Shown here one piece after another: positions 7,063 to 14,528 of a stretch of DNA of 36,692 nucleotides. The stretch lies in assembly GCA_016844745.1 (NCBI GenBank), contig JAERMQ010000039.1, positions 1-36,692 on the forward strand, in the 5' to 3' direction. This stretch comes from Ignavibacteria bacterium (GTDB lineage Bacteria > Bacteroidota > Ignavibacteria > Kapaibacteriales > UBA2268). The notes beneath the pieces were generated by a model. The model saw only the letters and a list, made by a program, of their open reading frames with translations. It made no database searches and was not told the DNA's origin. How positions within the stretch are numbered: the first letter of the stretch is position 1; the number at the start of each line of letters is the position of its first letter. The position numbers and the translations under genes were made by a program.

Positions 7063-8238
7063 TTATCCTAATAAAAGAGTTATAAATGAACCATCGCTTA
7101 AACTTACATTCTCCAAATCGTTTTCCAATGGGGCTATTCCTCCATACCCATAAGCGCCACATATTTGTACATCACTATGAAACATTGTCTTAGCATGTAT
7201 TATCTCTTCGCGGGTTCGCGAACCCAATAAATATTTTCTACCGGCGCAGGAAAAGAACAACGCTAATTTAATTTCCTTATCTTTTGGAAAATTGTCAATA
7301 GCATACTTTGTAGATTCTATGCTTCCTTCAATAAGGTTATCCCTTTCCGTAACCGTTATTTGAATTTCCGAACCTTCAGCAATATCAGAGTGAATAGTAA
7401 TATCTCCCGTGCCCTCATCCTTGATTCCCATTGCTCCGCGATGATATAGCACACAATTATCATTTCCAAGAATTGCTAAAGGACTTCCTATTCCGGGAAG
7501 GGCATTACTTCCCATAACCGAACGATAAAAATCAATTGCCGGTTTATTATCAATCTCGTGAAGAATACCATTAGTTGAACTTGTAACCCTGCCGTTTCGT
7601 CCAATTGGATGATTTCCGCTTTTGACGCCGTAGGAATAAGTTAATGGTCCTGAAAACAATAATATTGGTAAACTGTTTGTCAATACTTCAGAGCCGAAAA
7701 ATTGGTATGTTGTTTTCATTTGAAATTTATCAGTTGCAGCCCCGCCAAAAATTGGGACTCCTATTCCTAATTCATTTTTAAGTAATTTTATAATTTTATC
7801 ACGGCTTAAAAACAAGAAGTCGGGAGTAGCAATACATAAACAAGGAGCTTTATCCGTTTGTTGCAACGCTTCGCTAACAGCATTCCTGCAAGCTCCTTCC
7901 ATATCCAAAATATTATTTCTACCAAGTCCGACAGAGAAATCTATTGTATCGGAATCAAACATTAGAACAGCAATAGAGCCTTCGGCAAATAATAAATCGG
8001 ATGAAATTTCACCTTCGGAAGTGCAGCCTATTAATTTAATATTCTGCCATTCTGCATTTATTGAATCAAGTATTAACTGATGTTCCATATCCAAACCTGC
8101 GAATACTATGCAGGCTTTCGGCACAAGTTCATTGAGCTTACTTTTTAATTTTTCTATGATTTCCTCCATTGCAAATTGAGTTTCAGGGTCTTCGCTATGA
8201 GCTATTGCAACAAATAAATCGTTGTTCTTATCATTCAT
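7063..8238 (-). CDS. FIST domain sensory protein (second copy)
   Basis: 391 residues spanning FIST N (about 30-225) and FIST C (about 225-370) domains, with no output domain attached. Recognisable segments are LIGCTSEGE, FGGAATD, LLFSGPLTYSYGV and LALFFSCAGRKYLLG. The family is thought to bind small ligands such as amino acids for signal transduction. A GGAG ribosome site precedes the ATG. It is a tandem paralogue of 8498-9673, with the same length and strong similarity along its whole length, and the kinase follows 9 bases downstream. Confidence 0.9.
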   Translation of the reverse strand: MNDKNNDLFVAIAHSEDPETQFAMEEIIEKLKSKLNELVPKACIVFAGLDMEHQLILDSINAEWQNIKLIGCTSEGEISSDLLFAEGSIAVLMFDSDTIDFSVGLGRNNILDMEGACRNAVSEALQQTDKAPCLCIATPDFLFLSRDKIIKLLKNELGIGVPIFGGAATDKFQMKTTYQFFGSEVLTNSLPILLFSGPLTYSYGVKSGNHPIGRNGRVTSSTNGILHEIDNKPAIDFYRSVMGSNALPGIGSPLAILGNDNCVLYHRGAMGIKDEGTGDITIHSDIAEGSEIQITVTERDNLIEGSIESTKYAIDNFPKDKEIKLALFFSCAGRKYLLGSRTREEIIHAKTMFHSDVQICGAYGYGGIAPLENDLENVSLSDGSFITLLLG

Positions 8239-8390
8239 TTAAACTCCGAGGAAATATTTAAAATTTTTTATCCTATTATTCCAGTTATTTACTGTTATTT
8301 ATAATAGATGTTTTTCAAAAACTACTTAGTCGTAGCTGCTTTATAAGTAAAGAATTCATGTCAATCCTGCATCCGAGTCTGTGTGAAAAT

Positions 8391-8485
8391 ACAAATCAAG
8401 AGAAACCCCCTAACCCCCTTTGAAAAAGGGGGAATTTCTTATTCCCCCTTTTTCAAAGGGGGTTAGGGGGTTTCTCTTGATTTGT
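8391..8485. repeat. Long near-perfect palindrome (CCCCCTAACCCCC family)
   Basis: Arms of more than 40 bases (AAATCAAGAGAAACCCCCTA and onward, mirrored at 8441-8485) are fully complementary by eye around a TTTCTT centre. The element lies between the two FIST genes and could act as a transcription-attenuating hairpin. A degenerate relative is at 27649-27753. Confidence 0.85.
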
Positions 8486-8497
8486 CATCATATTTTT

Positions 8498-9673
8498 CTA
8501 CCCTATCAACAATGTAACAAAAGTGCCGTCATTCAAATGTATTTCTTCAATATTGCTTTCCAATGGAGCGATTTCACCATAACCATAAGAACCGAATATT
8601 TGCGTACCAGGCGTTAATACCGTTTTCGCTAATTCTATCTCTTCCTTAGTTCGAGTACCTAATAAATATTTTCTGCCTGCACAAGTAAAAAAGAAAGCTA
8701 ATTTTACTTCTTTATCTTTTGGGAATCTCTCTAAAGCCGTCCTGACCGAATCCTTGCTCCCTTCAAGAAGGGAATCCCTGTCTGCCACCGAAATTTTTAT
8801 TTCAGAGGCAACGGAAATATCGGAATAAATAGTTACTTCTCCCGTTTCGGTATTCGGAAGCCCTACGGCAGTTCGTAAGTATAACGGACAGCCTTGATTA
8901 TCTAAAATTGTTAAGGGATTCTCAAAGCTTGGAATAATGTTATCACCCATAATTGAACGGTAGAATTCGATTGCAGGCTTATTATCAATCTCATGAACAA
9001 TTTTATTCTCGGAACGGGTTACTTTTCCACTGCGTCCGATTGCAGTTGTACCTGTTCTTACTCCATAAGAAAACGACAATGGACCGGAGAATAATAATAT
9101 TGGGATACTATTAGTATATACTTCCGTACCGAAAAACTGATAAGTTGTGGTAAATTTAAAACCATCTGTAGCAGCGCCTCCAAAAACCGGTATACCTTGC
9201 CCCAATTCTTTTTTTAATAATCTTATAAGCTTATCTCCACTTAATAGTAAGCAGTCCGGAGTTGTTATACATAAACATGGTACTTTATCTGATTTATTCA
9301 ACACTTCGCTGACAGCATTCTTGCAGGCTCCTTCCAAATCCCCCATATTATTTCTGCCAAGACCAACCGAAAAATCTACGGAATCGGAATCGAACATAAT
9401 AACTGATATAGATCCTTCAGCAAATCCTAAATCGGATGATAGCTCGCCTTCGGAAGTGCATCCTATTAATTTTATATTGTGCCATTCGGAATTAATCGAA
9501 TCTAAAATCAATTTATGCTCCATATTGACTCCGGAAAACACAATACATGCTTTCGGTGTCCTGCCATTTAATTTTTTCTTTAATGTATCAATAATTTCTT
9601 CCATAGCGAAATTTGTTTCAGGGTCTTCGCTGTGTGCAATAGCGACGAAGAAATCAGTATCTATATCATTCAT
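8498..9673 (-). CDS. FIST domain sensory protein (first copy)
   Basis: 391 residues with the same FIST N plus FIST C layout as its neighbour: LIGCTSEGELSSD, FGGAATDGF, LLFSGPLSFSYGV, LAFFFTCAGRKYLLG. A GGGAGAA ribosome site precedes the ATG. It is the first gene of the cluster FIST-FIST-kinase-response regulator. The two paralogues have diverged most near their C-terminal thirds (for example YLRTAVGLPNTETGE here), so they may recognise different ligands. That is inference. Confidence 0.9.
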   Translation of the reverse strand: MNDIDTDFFVAIAHSEDPETNFAMEEIIDTLKKKLNGRTPKACIVFSGVNMEHKLILDSINSEWHNIKLIGCTSEGELSSDLGFAEGSISVIMFDSDSVDFSVGLGRNNMGDLEGACKNAVSEVLNKSDKVPCLCITTPDCLLLSGDKLIRLLKKELGQGIPVFGGAATDGFKFTTTYQFFGTEVYTNSIPILLFSGPLSFSYGVRTGTTAIGRSGKVTRSENKIVHEIDNKPAIEFYRSIMGDNIIPSFENPLTILDNQGCPLYLRTAVGLPNTETGEVTIYSDISVASEIKISVADRDSLLEGSKDSVRTALERFPKDKEVKLAFFFTCAGRKYLLGTRTKEEIELAKTVLTPGTQIFGSYGYGEIAPLESNIEEIHLNDGTFVTLLIG

Positions 9674-9825
9674 AAATTCTCCCAGTATATCATAAATAAA
9701 ATAAATTCATATTACCTTATTAATTAAATTAGGCAAACGAATAATAATTTAAATTATTGTTAAAAATAAAAATAGGTATGACTAATATATTTATAACTTG
9801 ATTTGTCAGATAATATTGAAAATTG

Positions 9826-9914
9826 TCTGAACCTTGATTTACTTGATTAACCACATTTTCATGATTTATATTTTCATCATGGAAATCCTTTAATCCTATT
9901 AATCAAGGTTCAGA
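9826..9914. repeat. Palindromic repeat with TCTGAACCTTGATT ends
   Basis: Inverted ends TCTGAACCTTGATT (9826) and AATCAAGGTTCAGA (9901-9914) flank an AT-rich interior containing TTTTCATGATTTATATTTTC. It resembles a family of extragenic palindromes common in this phylum. It sits between the stop of the membrane protein and the FIST promoter region; the gap 9674-9950 has no gene. Confidence 0.75.
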
Positions 9915-9950
9915 ATATTTTTACCTAAACACCTACAGTCTAAATACCTT

Positions 9951-10697
9951 TTACGGTATCATCTTTTTTCTTTGGATTCTTTCGCCGCTCCAGCCCCCGA
10001 TTAACGAAGTAACATATCCGAGGACTAAACCACCGATAATATACTCGATTTCAATTTCCGATACTAAAGTTACTCTTACTATTGTAAAAATAATCGTTAT
10101 TGTTAAAAAGCCGGCAATACCAGCTTCTTTGGTTGTAACTCCGGCAGATTTCATGCCGGACAACAATCCCGAAAAATATAAAGCTACGAAGAAAGGAATA
10201 ATGAAATATAAAGGTTCATTACCGAAAATAAAATTGACAACTATTCCGATAATTATGCTCAATACCACAGCAAATAAAGTACCTGCCATAATCCAGGATA
10301 AATCGAGGACCTGTTTGATATCCCCTTGAGTTCTGTCGTCCTGGAATTTCTCACCCAGCCATGCTCCGACGAATGTCAGGATTACTCCATTCATCATAAT
10401 AATAAACCAATCGGAATCCTGCGTAATAGCAGCAAAACCTTTTATACCCATTGCATCAATAATAAAGAATGATACGCATGCAACTATTATCGCACCCAGC
10501 CCTGGCTCTATTACCGTAACGCCTTTTGATATATAACCGACCATGAAGCCTGAGACAATGAATCCCGTAAGCAGCGCTAAAACAGGATAAAGAGCTGTAT
10601 CGAAGCGGGTTCCGGCAGCCCACGAAAATAAAACAACAAGTATGATTCCCGTTATTATCGAGATGAATAATGTCTTAATGCTAAATGTCTTACTCAT
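9951..10697 (-). CDS. Polytopic membrane protein with internal duplication
   Basis: 248 residues with about eight predicted membrane segments arranged as two homologous four-helix halves. Half one ends in VGAWLGEKFQDD (about 115-123) and half two in IGGWSGERIQRK (about 233-244). Each half carries a matching glycine-rich helix pair (FMVGYISKGVTVIEPGLGAI versus LLSGMKSAGVTTKEAGIAGF). No named family is recognised with confidence. The duplicated architecture suggests a channel- or transporter-like fold. It stands alone, 250 bases from the FIST cluster. Confidence 0.65.
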   Translation of the reverse strand: MSKTFSIKTLFISIITGIILVVLFSWAAGTRFDTALYPVLALLTGFIVSGFMVGYISKGVTVIEPGLGAIIVACVSFFIIDAMGIKGFAAITQDSDWFIIMMNGVILTFVGAWLGEKFQDDRTQGDIKQVLDLSWIMAGTLFAVVLSIIIGIVVNFIFGNEPLYFIIPFFVALYFSGLLSGMKSAGVTTKEAGIAGFLTITIIFTIVRVTLVSEIEIEYIIGGLVLGYVTSLIGGWSGERIQRKKMIP

Positions 10698-10819
10698 TTA
10701 CTTTCTCCGATTTTGTTTAAAAATTAAACTAATGCAAATTTAATAAAAAACAATGATAAATGGTGATTAGATTTTTGATTTTTTGAAAATAGGGATTTAG
10801 GGGTTGGTGTTTTGATTTT

Positions 10820-10847
10820 GTAGAGACGTTGCATACACCGTCTTTAC
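10820..10847. repeat. Small palindrome of the GTAGAGACGTTGCAT type
   Basis: GTAGAGACG and CGTCTTTAC flank TTGCATACAC. It is a degenerate copy of a widely scattered bacterial extragenic palindrome. Confidence 0.5.
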
Positions 10848-10907
10848 AACTCTAAAAAAATAAAACAAAATGGTACAATCTCTATTGCTTTGTCACCCCT
10901 TCTTTGT

Positions 10908-12017
10908 TCATTCAATCAGGGATGATTGAACTACTAATTTATTAAAATTAAATGGCTCCGGAGCATTGCCAATCCCATATTTTTGAAATAAACTCTTCAC
11001 AAAATCCTTTGTTTTTTTGTTAACATTGAAATAATCGAAACATCTGATATAATCAAGTTCTTCAGGGTTTTCTTTTAAATAAGCTGATAGCGCAATTGTT
11101 TCTGCAAAGCATCCGTAAATAATCTTTTCAGTTAAACCGCAAATTTCAGGATTGAAGAAAAATTCAAGACCGTTTTCTATGTATGCATTGCCACCATCTT
11201 GTCTGAATACATTTTTGCATTTTTTATATTCATCTTCCGGGAAACCATAAGGAACTGCCACGTCTATCACATGTATTGATTGTCCGTTCTGAATAAATTG
11301 CAAATTATCAGCCGTTATCAGGCTTGATGGATTATGTGTGCAATTTATTATTGAACGGATTTTGTCATTATCTTCAATCTTTATACTTTTAATATTTGGA
11401 AAAACTGATATATTCCTATCACCGATTAGTTCTTTCAAATCCATTGTATGATTGCTGATAATAATTATCTGTTCATCCGTTAAATTTTTCCCTAACAAAT
11501 ATTCTAGGCTGTCAAGTCCGAGCAATCCAAGTCCATTAATTATAACAATATTTTTACCAGTAATAATTTCGGCTTTTTTCAAAATCGAATCAATTTCCAT
11601 ATTTAGAATAGCAGCAGTTCCGTTATCACCATTTGTAAAAAGAATATGGGGATAAAGCTCTTGCAAAGTGAATCCCATATCGTCGAGAAGCCCGTCCCAA
11701 TTAACTCTTAATTCAATTTCCTTACCGAAAAGCCGTTTTGTTGAAGCAGCCAAAAGAACAATTCTAACATCAAGATTATCAACGGAATATTTCAATGCCT
11801 GAAGGAATTGCCGCCTAGCTTTAATTATACCCGTTTTACAAAGAAAAGCACCTGGAAAAATGTCTATTGCTATTAAACTACCGGTAATTGAATTAGAAAA
11901 TTCTAAAAATTGTGGTTTATAAAAAGAATCGGTGATTGGATTTCCTTGACTAATTTTAAATTCAATCTGATTTTTTATATTTAACAAATTTGAAAAGAAA
12001 GTAAATTCATTCTTCAT
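10908..12017 (-). CDS. Rossmann-like dehydrogenase-related protein of unknown function
   Basis: 369 residues from the ATG at 12015-12017, which has GGAAG six bases upstream. The longer frame to 12068 would start inside a palindrome and is less likely. The centre carries a nucleotide-binding-like beta-alpha-beta (KNIVIINGLGLLGLDSLEYL), preceded by TNGDNGTAAIL and followed by ITADNLQFIQNGQSIHVIDV. The order resembles shikimate-dehydrogenase-like and acyl-ACP-reductase-like proteins, in which a substrate domain precedes the NAD(P) fold. The match is distant, the catalytic cysteine is not assignable, and the reaction is unknown. The gene stands alone. Confidence 0.5.
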   Translation of the reverse strand: MKNEFTFFSNLLNIKNQIEFKISQGNPITDSFYKPQFLEFSNSITGSLIAIDIFPGAFLCKTGIIKARRQFLQALKYSVDNLDVRIVLLAASTKRLFGKEIELRVNWDGLLDDMGFTLQELYPHILFTNGDNGTAAILNMEIDSILKKAEIITGKNIVIINGLGLLGLDSLEYLLGKNLTDEQIIIISNHTMDLKELIGDRNISVFPNIKSIKIEDNDKIRSIINCTHNPSSLITADNLQFIQNGQSIHVIDVAVPYGFPEDEYKKCKNVFRQDGGNAYIENGLEFFFNPEICGLTEKIIYGCFAETIALSAYLKENPEELDYIRCFDYFNVNKKTKDFVKSLFQKYGIGNAPEPFNFNKLVVQSSLIE

Positions 12018-12057
12018 TATGCTTCCATTTATTAATAAAAAAAGGGCGAATTCACAT

Positions 12058-12178
12058 CGTCCTTGCAAGAGGTACTGGCATACCTAAGTTCAAAACGAAT
12101 AGAAAACGCCCCAAACGGGACGTGTCCTATACTTTGTTCTGAACTTATATGAAAATTGCCAGTTTTCTTGCAAGAACG
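12058..12178. repeat. Imperfect 120-bp palindrome
   Basis: The left arm (CTTGCAAGAGGTACTGGCA, then TAAGTTCAAAAC) is mirrored by the right arm (GTTCTGAACTTA, then TGCCAGTTTTCTTGCAAG), with a GC-richer centre (AACGCCCCAAACGGGACGTG). It separates the dehydrogenase-like gene from the toxin-antitoxin island. No coding capacity is seen. Confidence 0.65.
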
Positions 12179-12212
12179 AAAGTAAGACCACGCTTACAAA
12201 TATTTCAAAAAT

Positions 12213-12440
12213 TTATACTGTTACTAAACTATCCTTTCTGTTGTTTATATAATCAATCGGTAGAATATTACTCAAATTCAAAACATCCATTGCTCCTAAT
12301 ATCTCGATTCCAACGATTTTATCGTTTTTTCCTATATCCAAAACTATATGGTCATTAATTCTTTGGTTAATCACTTCCTGAGAAGTATCGTCAAATCTAA
12401 GATATAGCAAATCAAATTTATCGTCATATTCTATTTTCAT
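12213..12440 (-). CDS. DUF2283 family small protein, putative antitoxin
   Basis: 75 residues: MKIEYDDKFDLLYLRFDD, then NDHIVLDIGKNDKIVGIEIL, the two DUF2283 signatures. It begins 3 bases after the DUF4258-type gene and is the second such pair in the window. The C-terminus (NLSNILPIDYINNRK) is divergent from the copy at 806-1039, so the two pairs are not a recent duplication. Confidence 0.8.
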   Translation of the reverse strand: MKIEYDDKFDLLYLRFDDTSQEVINQRINDHIVLDIGKNDKIVGIEILGAMDVLNLSNILPIDYINNRKDSLVTV

Positions 12441-12443
12441 TTT

Positions 12444-12704
12444 TTATTCCCACTTCCCATAAAATACATAAACTGTTATAGTAACGATTTTAACATCTTC
12501 AATAGTGTAAATAACTTCTATTCTTTTCTGTTCATAGTATTTGTTATTCCAATAATTATTATAATCAAATATTTTTGCTTTAGCAAATCTATTACTTTTT
12601 GCCGGGATAACAAAACCTACATCAAGTACATTTATAATTTCTTCTTTGGTAGCGCCTCTTTCGAGAGCTCTTTTTAGTTTATGAGGCTCAATAATTATTT
12701 CCAT
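12444..12704 (-). CDS. DUF4258 family protein, putative toxin
   Basis: 86 residues. IEPHKLKRALERGATKEEIINVLD, followed later by QKRIEVIYTIEDVKIVTITVY, matches DUF4258 (an HxxxRxxERGIs start and a VVY...iiTvY end), a small RelE/BrnT-like fold. It is followed directly by DUF2283. A toxin role is inferred from fold and pairing. Its N-terminal His/Arg/Glu residues are retained. Confidence 0.7.
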   Translation of the reverse strand: MEIIIEPHKLKRALERGATKEEIINVLDVGFVIPAKSNRFAKAKIFDYNNYWNNKYYEQKRIEVIYTIEDVKIVTITVYVFYGKWE

Positions 12705-12821
12705 TGCTCAAATTCAAAAAATATAATTTTAAACTCAATGTCGCTATATGTTTCCTTAATTTATTAATCTTCTTTTCATCGTTAATTTAGAATCCTTATT
12801 ATCAATTGCGTCAATCATGAG

Positions 12822-12917
12822 TTAAATATTCAATTTTTCTTTAGCCAAGATATATTTAGCCCTGAAAACCGGGTCTTTCATTTTTTCATCTTTATATTTT
12901 TCTATTTCCGATTTCAT
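12822..12917 (-). pseudogene. Short remnant resembling the start of an antitoxin gene
   Basis: A 31-codon frame reads MKSEIEKYKDEKMKDPVFRA, then KYILAKEKLNI and a stop. The KMKDPxFRAxY segment is typical of small HigA-like or related antitoxin proteins, which would normally be two or three times longer. The rest of 12705-12982 has no frame I can support. I treat this as a decayed gene, with low certainty. Confidence 0.35.
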
Positions 12918-12982
12918 AGACCTGCTAATTTTATTTAAAACACCTTTTTTGTTGAATCGTTGACATAAATTAGGGGAGAACA

Positions 12983-13231
12983 TTAAGAATTTACTAAATA
13001 ATATGCCCTAATAATATTATTCACAGCTTGATTTGAGCTATTACCCTTCTCTTTAAGCCATAATGCAAGGTCTTCATCAATCTTTAAAGTATAATCGACT
13101 TTTTTTCGAGGTATCATAATTTCAGCATTTTCCCAAAATTTTTCATCGGTCTTGGGTATATCCGAATAATCAATTTCCTTGTCGTTTTTCCTACTAAGTC
13201 TTTGCCAATCAGTTTTTGTTGGTTTTATCAT
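12983..13231 (-). CDS. brnA: BrnA-like antitoxin
   Basis: 82 residues: the acidic N-terminal half (DYSDIPKTDEKFWENAEIMI) and the C-terminal ribbon-helix-helix-like segment (KKVDYTLKIDEDLALWLKEK, then AVNNIIRAYY) are those of BrnA. It overlaps the end of the BrnT gene by 23 bases in the toxin-first order normal for brnTA, so translation is coupled. BrnA neutralises BrnT and autoregulates the operon in characterised systems. The last 35 or so codons are duplicated at 13977-14081. Confidence 0.8.
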   Translation of the reverse strand: MIKPTKTDWQRLSRKNDKEIDYSDIPKTDEKFWENAEIMIPRKKVDYTLKIDEDLALWLKEKGNSSNQAVNNIIRAYYLVNS

Positions 13232-13487
13232 TGTAACTCTTCCTTTCTTTTTTATTTGCTTGACGTGCAGAAATAATTCTTATTTTTTCATCTCTTTTAG
13301 TCCAAACAATCACTATTTCGATATTCTTTATTTTTCCAATTCCAATAAATCTATCTTCTCCATAATTTTCCCGTTCATCCCTTTTTATCAACATTTCGGT
13401 ATCAAAAGTATCTGCAATATTATTGAAATCAATGCCATGCTTCTTTATGTTTTGGGCATTTTTATTTTCATCCCATTCTAAATCCAT
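13209..13487 (-). CDS. brnT: BrnT-like ribonuclease toxin
   Basis: 92 residues. LEWDENKNAQNIKKHGIDF at the N-terminus and a C-terminal IRIISARQANKKERKSY are the BrnT signature (WDxxKxxxNxxKHGvsF and iRiISARxAxxxE). It adopts a RelE-like fold and cleaves RNA in characterised members. It overlaps brnA downstream, and an orphan VapB-like gene lies 37 bases upstream. Conserved residues appear intact. Confidence 0.85.
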   Translation of the reverse strand: MDLEWDENKNAQNIKKHGIDFNNIADTFDTEMLIKRDERENYGEDRFIGIGKIKNIEIVIVWTKRDEKIRIISARQANKKERKSYNDKTNKN

Positions 13488-13524
13488 ATTTTATCTCATT
13501 AAAGAGTGGGTCAATACATCCGTA

Positions 13525-13815
13525 TCAAAATATATCATCATTAACCTCATCAGCCATTTTTATTAGATTAACGTCTTTATCAACTTTCTTAATATATTTC
13601 CTGTTATATTTTTTCAGTTCCAAATAATCATTGAGAATATCTGAATTAGCAGACTTATTCCCGGTTGCATTTAGCTTTCTTTCCCTGTTGAAAATATTCT
13701 TTAACAAAATAAAGTGCTTCAAGGCTTCTTCGGTAACATGTTTTTCTGTTTTATAATCGGAGAATATTTTAGCTTTATCTAATAAATCAGAATCAATTTT
13801 TATTGATTTTTCCAT
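13525..13815 (-). CDS. VapB-like orphan antitoxin
   Basis: 96 residues from the ATG at 13813-13815, which has TTGGAAAA upstream. MEKSIKIDSDLLDKAKIFSD, then EKHVTEEALKHFI, is the VapB/DUF2191 ribbon-helix-helix pattern. The C-terminal extension (KYIKKVDKDVNLIKMADEVN) resembles the toxin-binding tail. No PIN-domain VapC gene follows; brnT does, so the toxin has probably been lost or replaced. A hybrid antitoxin-toxin operon is possible. Confidence 0.6.
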   Translation of the reverse strand: MEKSIKIDSDLLDKAKIFSDYKTEKHVTEEALKHFILLKNIFNRERKLNATGNKSANSDILNDYLELKKYNRKYIKKVDKDVNLIKMADEVNDDIF

Positions 13816-13928
13816 GTTCAATTTTCCAATAAATTACTAATATTATTCAAAATAATAAAAAAGCAAAGTTAAACAAAAATAGCTAATATTCACAATTCTG
13901 AAAAAATATCTCCTATTCATATAAAAAG

Positions 13929-14081
13929 TAAGTAAGTTCACGCTTACAAATATTTCAAAATTCAAATCTAAGAATCAAGAATTTACTAAATAATATGCCC
14001 TAATAATATTATTCACAGCTTGATTTGAGCTATTACCCTTCTCTTTAAGCCATAATGCAAGGTCTTCATCAATCATTAAAG
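13929..14081 (-). pseudogene. Duplicated brnA 3' tail plus downstream sequence
   Basis: Bases 13977-14081 repeat 12985-13089 (the end of brnA) with very few differences. Immediately beyond, 13929-13965 repeats the short hairpin region found at about 12182-12215 (GTAAG, six bases, CTTACAAATATTTCAAAA). No start codon or 5' half accompanies the tail. The remaining gap 13816-14528 contains only this tail and palindromic repeats. Confidence 0.8.
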
Positions 14082-14190
14082 GGTAGTTCTAAAAATTGTC
14101 ATTCCCGCGAAAGCGGGAATCCATAAAGCCGCTCTGGGAGTGGATTCCCACTTTCGTGGGAATGACAACATAGACTTTTTTAGAACCACC
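14082..14190. repeat. Palindromic element (GTCATTCCCGCG family) with GGTGGTTCTAAAAA ends
   Basis: Outer ends GGTAGTTCTAAAAA (14082) and TTTTTAGAACCACC (to 14190) enclose an inverted pair: TTGTCATTCCCGCGAAAGCG with GGAATCCA, and its mirror TGGATTCCCACTTTCGTGGG with AATGACAA. The same outer end recurs at about 14361, next to another palindrome. Confidence 0.8.
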
Positions 14191-14360
14191 TTATATACTT
14201 CCATCAGTTACAAAATCAAATATTTAACTACTTTTCATTTAATCATAGAATTATTAATTTTTAGTAATAGAGGAATTAATTTCAACTAAAATTTGGAAAT
14301 GACCATAATTTTGATAGTTGAATATTTCTTTAATTTGTTAAAATCTTTTTTATTATATAT

Positions 14361-14464
14361 AGGTGGGTTCTAAAAATTCAATATAGGCTGTCATTCAGAG
14401 CGGAGCGAAGAATCCAGAAGCAGCATTGGGACTGGATTCTTCGCTTCGCTCTGAATGACATTCT
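14361..14464. repeat. Palindromic MITE-like element (GTCATTCAGAGCG family), second copy
   Basis: Arms TGTCATTCAGAGCGGAGCGA, continuing AGAATCCAG (14389-14417), are mirrored at 14432-14460. It shares its arms with 3833-3916 and its flank with 14082-14190. Confidence 0.85.
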
Positions 14465-14528
14465 TTCCAAATTTGGACTTTTGAGAAAGCCTCTTAGGGT
14501 GGGGTTCTTCTTTTTAATTTCAAAATAG

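Noticed and set aside
9147..9695. 182-residue plus-strand frame
   Set aside because: It is a shadow of the first FIST gene on the other strand, with no recognisable domain.
12018..12068. N-terminal extension MQGRCEFALF of the dehydrogenase-like gene
   Set aside because: The extension lies partly in the palindrome, while ATG 12017 has a GGAAG site at proper distance.
12058..12178. Integron attC site
   Set aside because: No matching RYYYAAC/GTTRRRY core pair at the outer ends and no integrase in view; cassette genes also lack the repeat at each junction.
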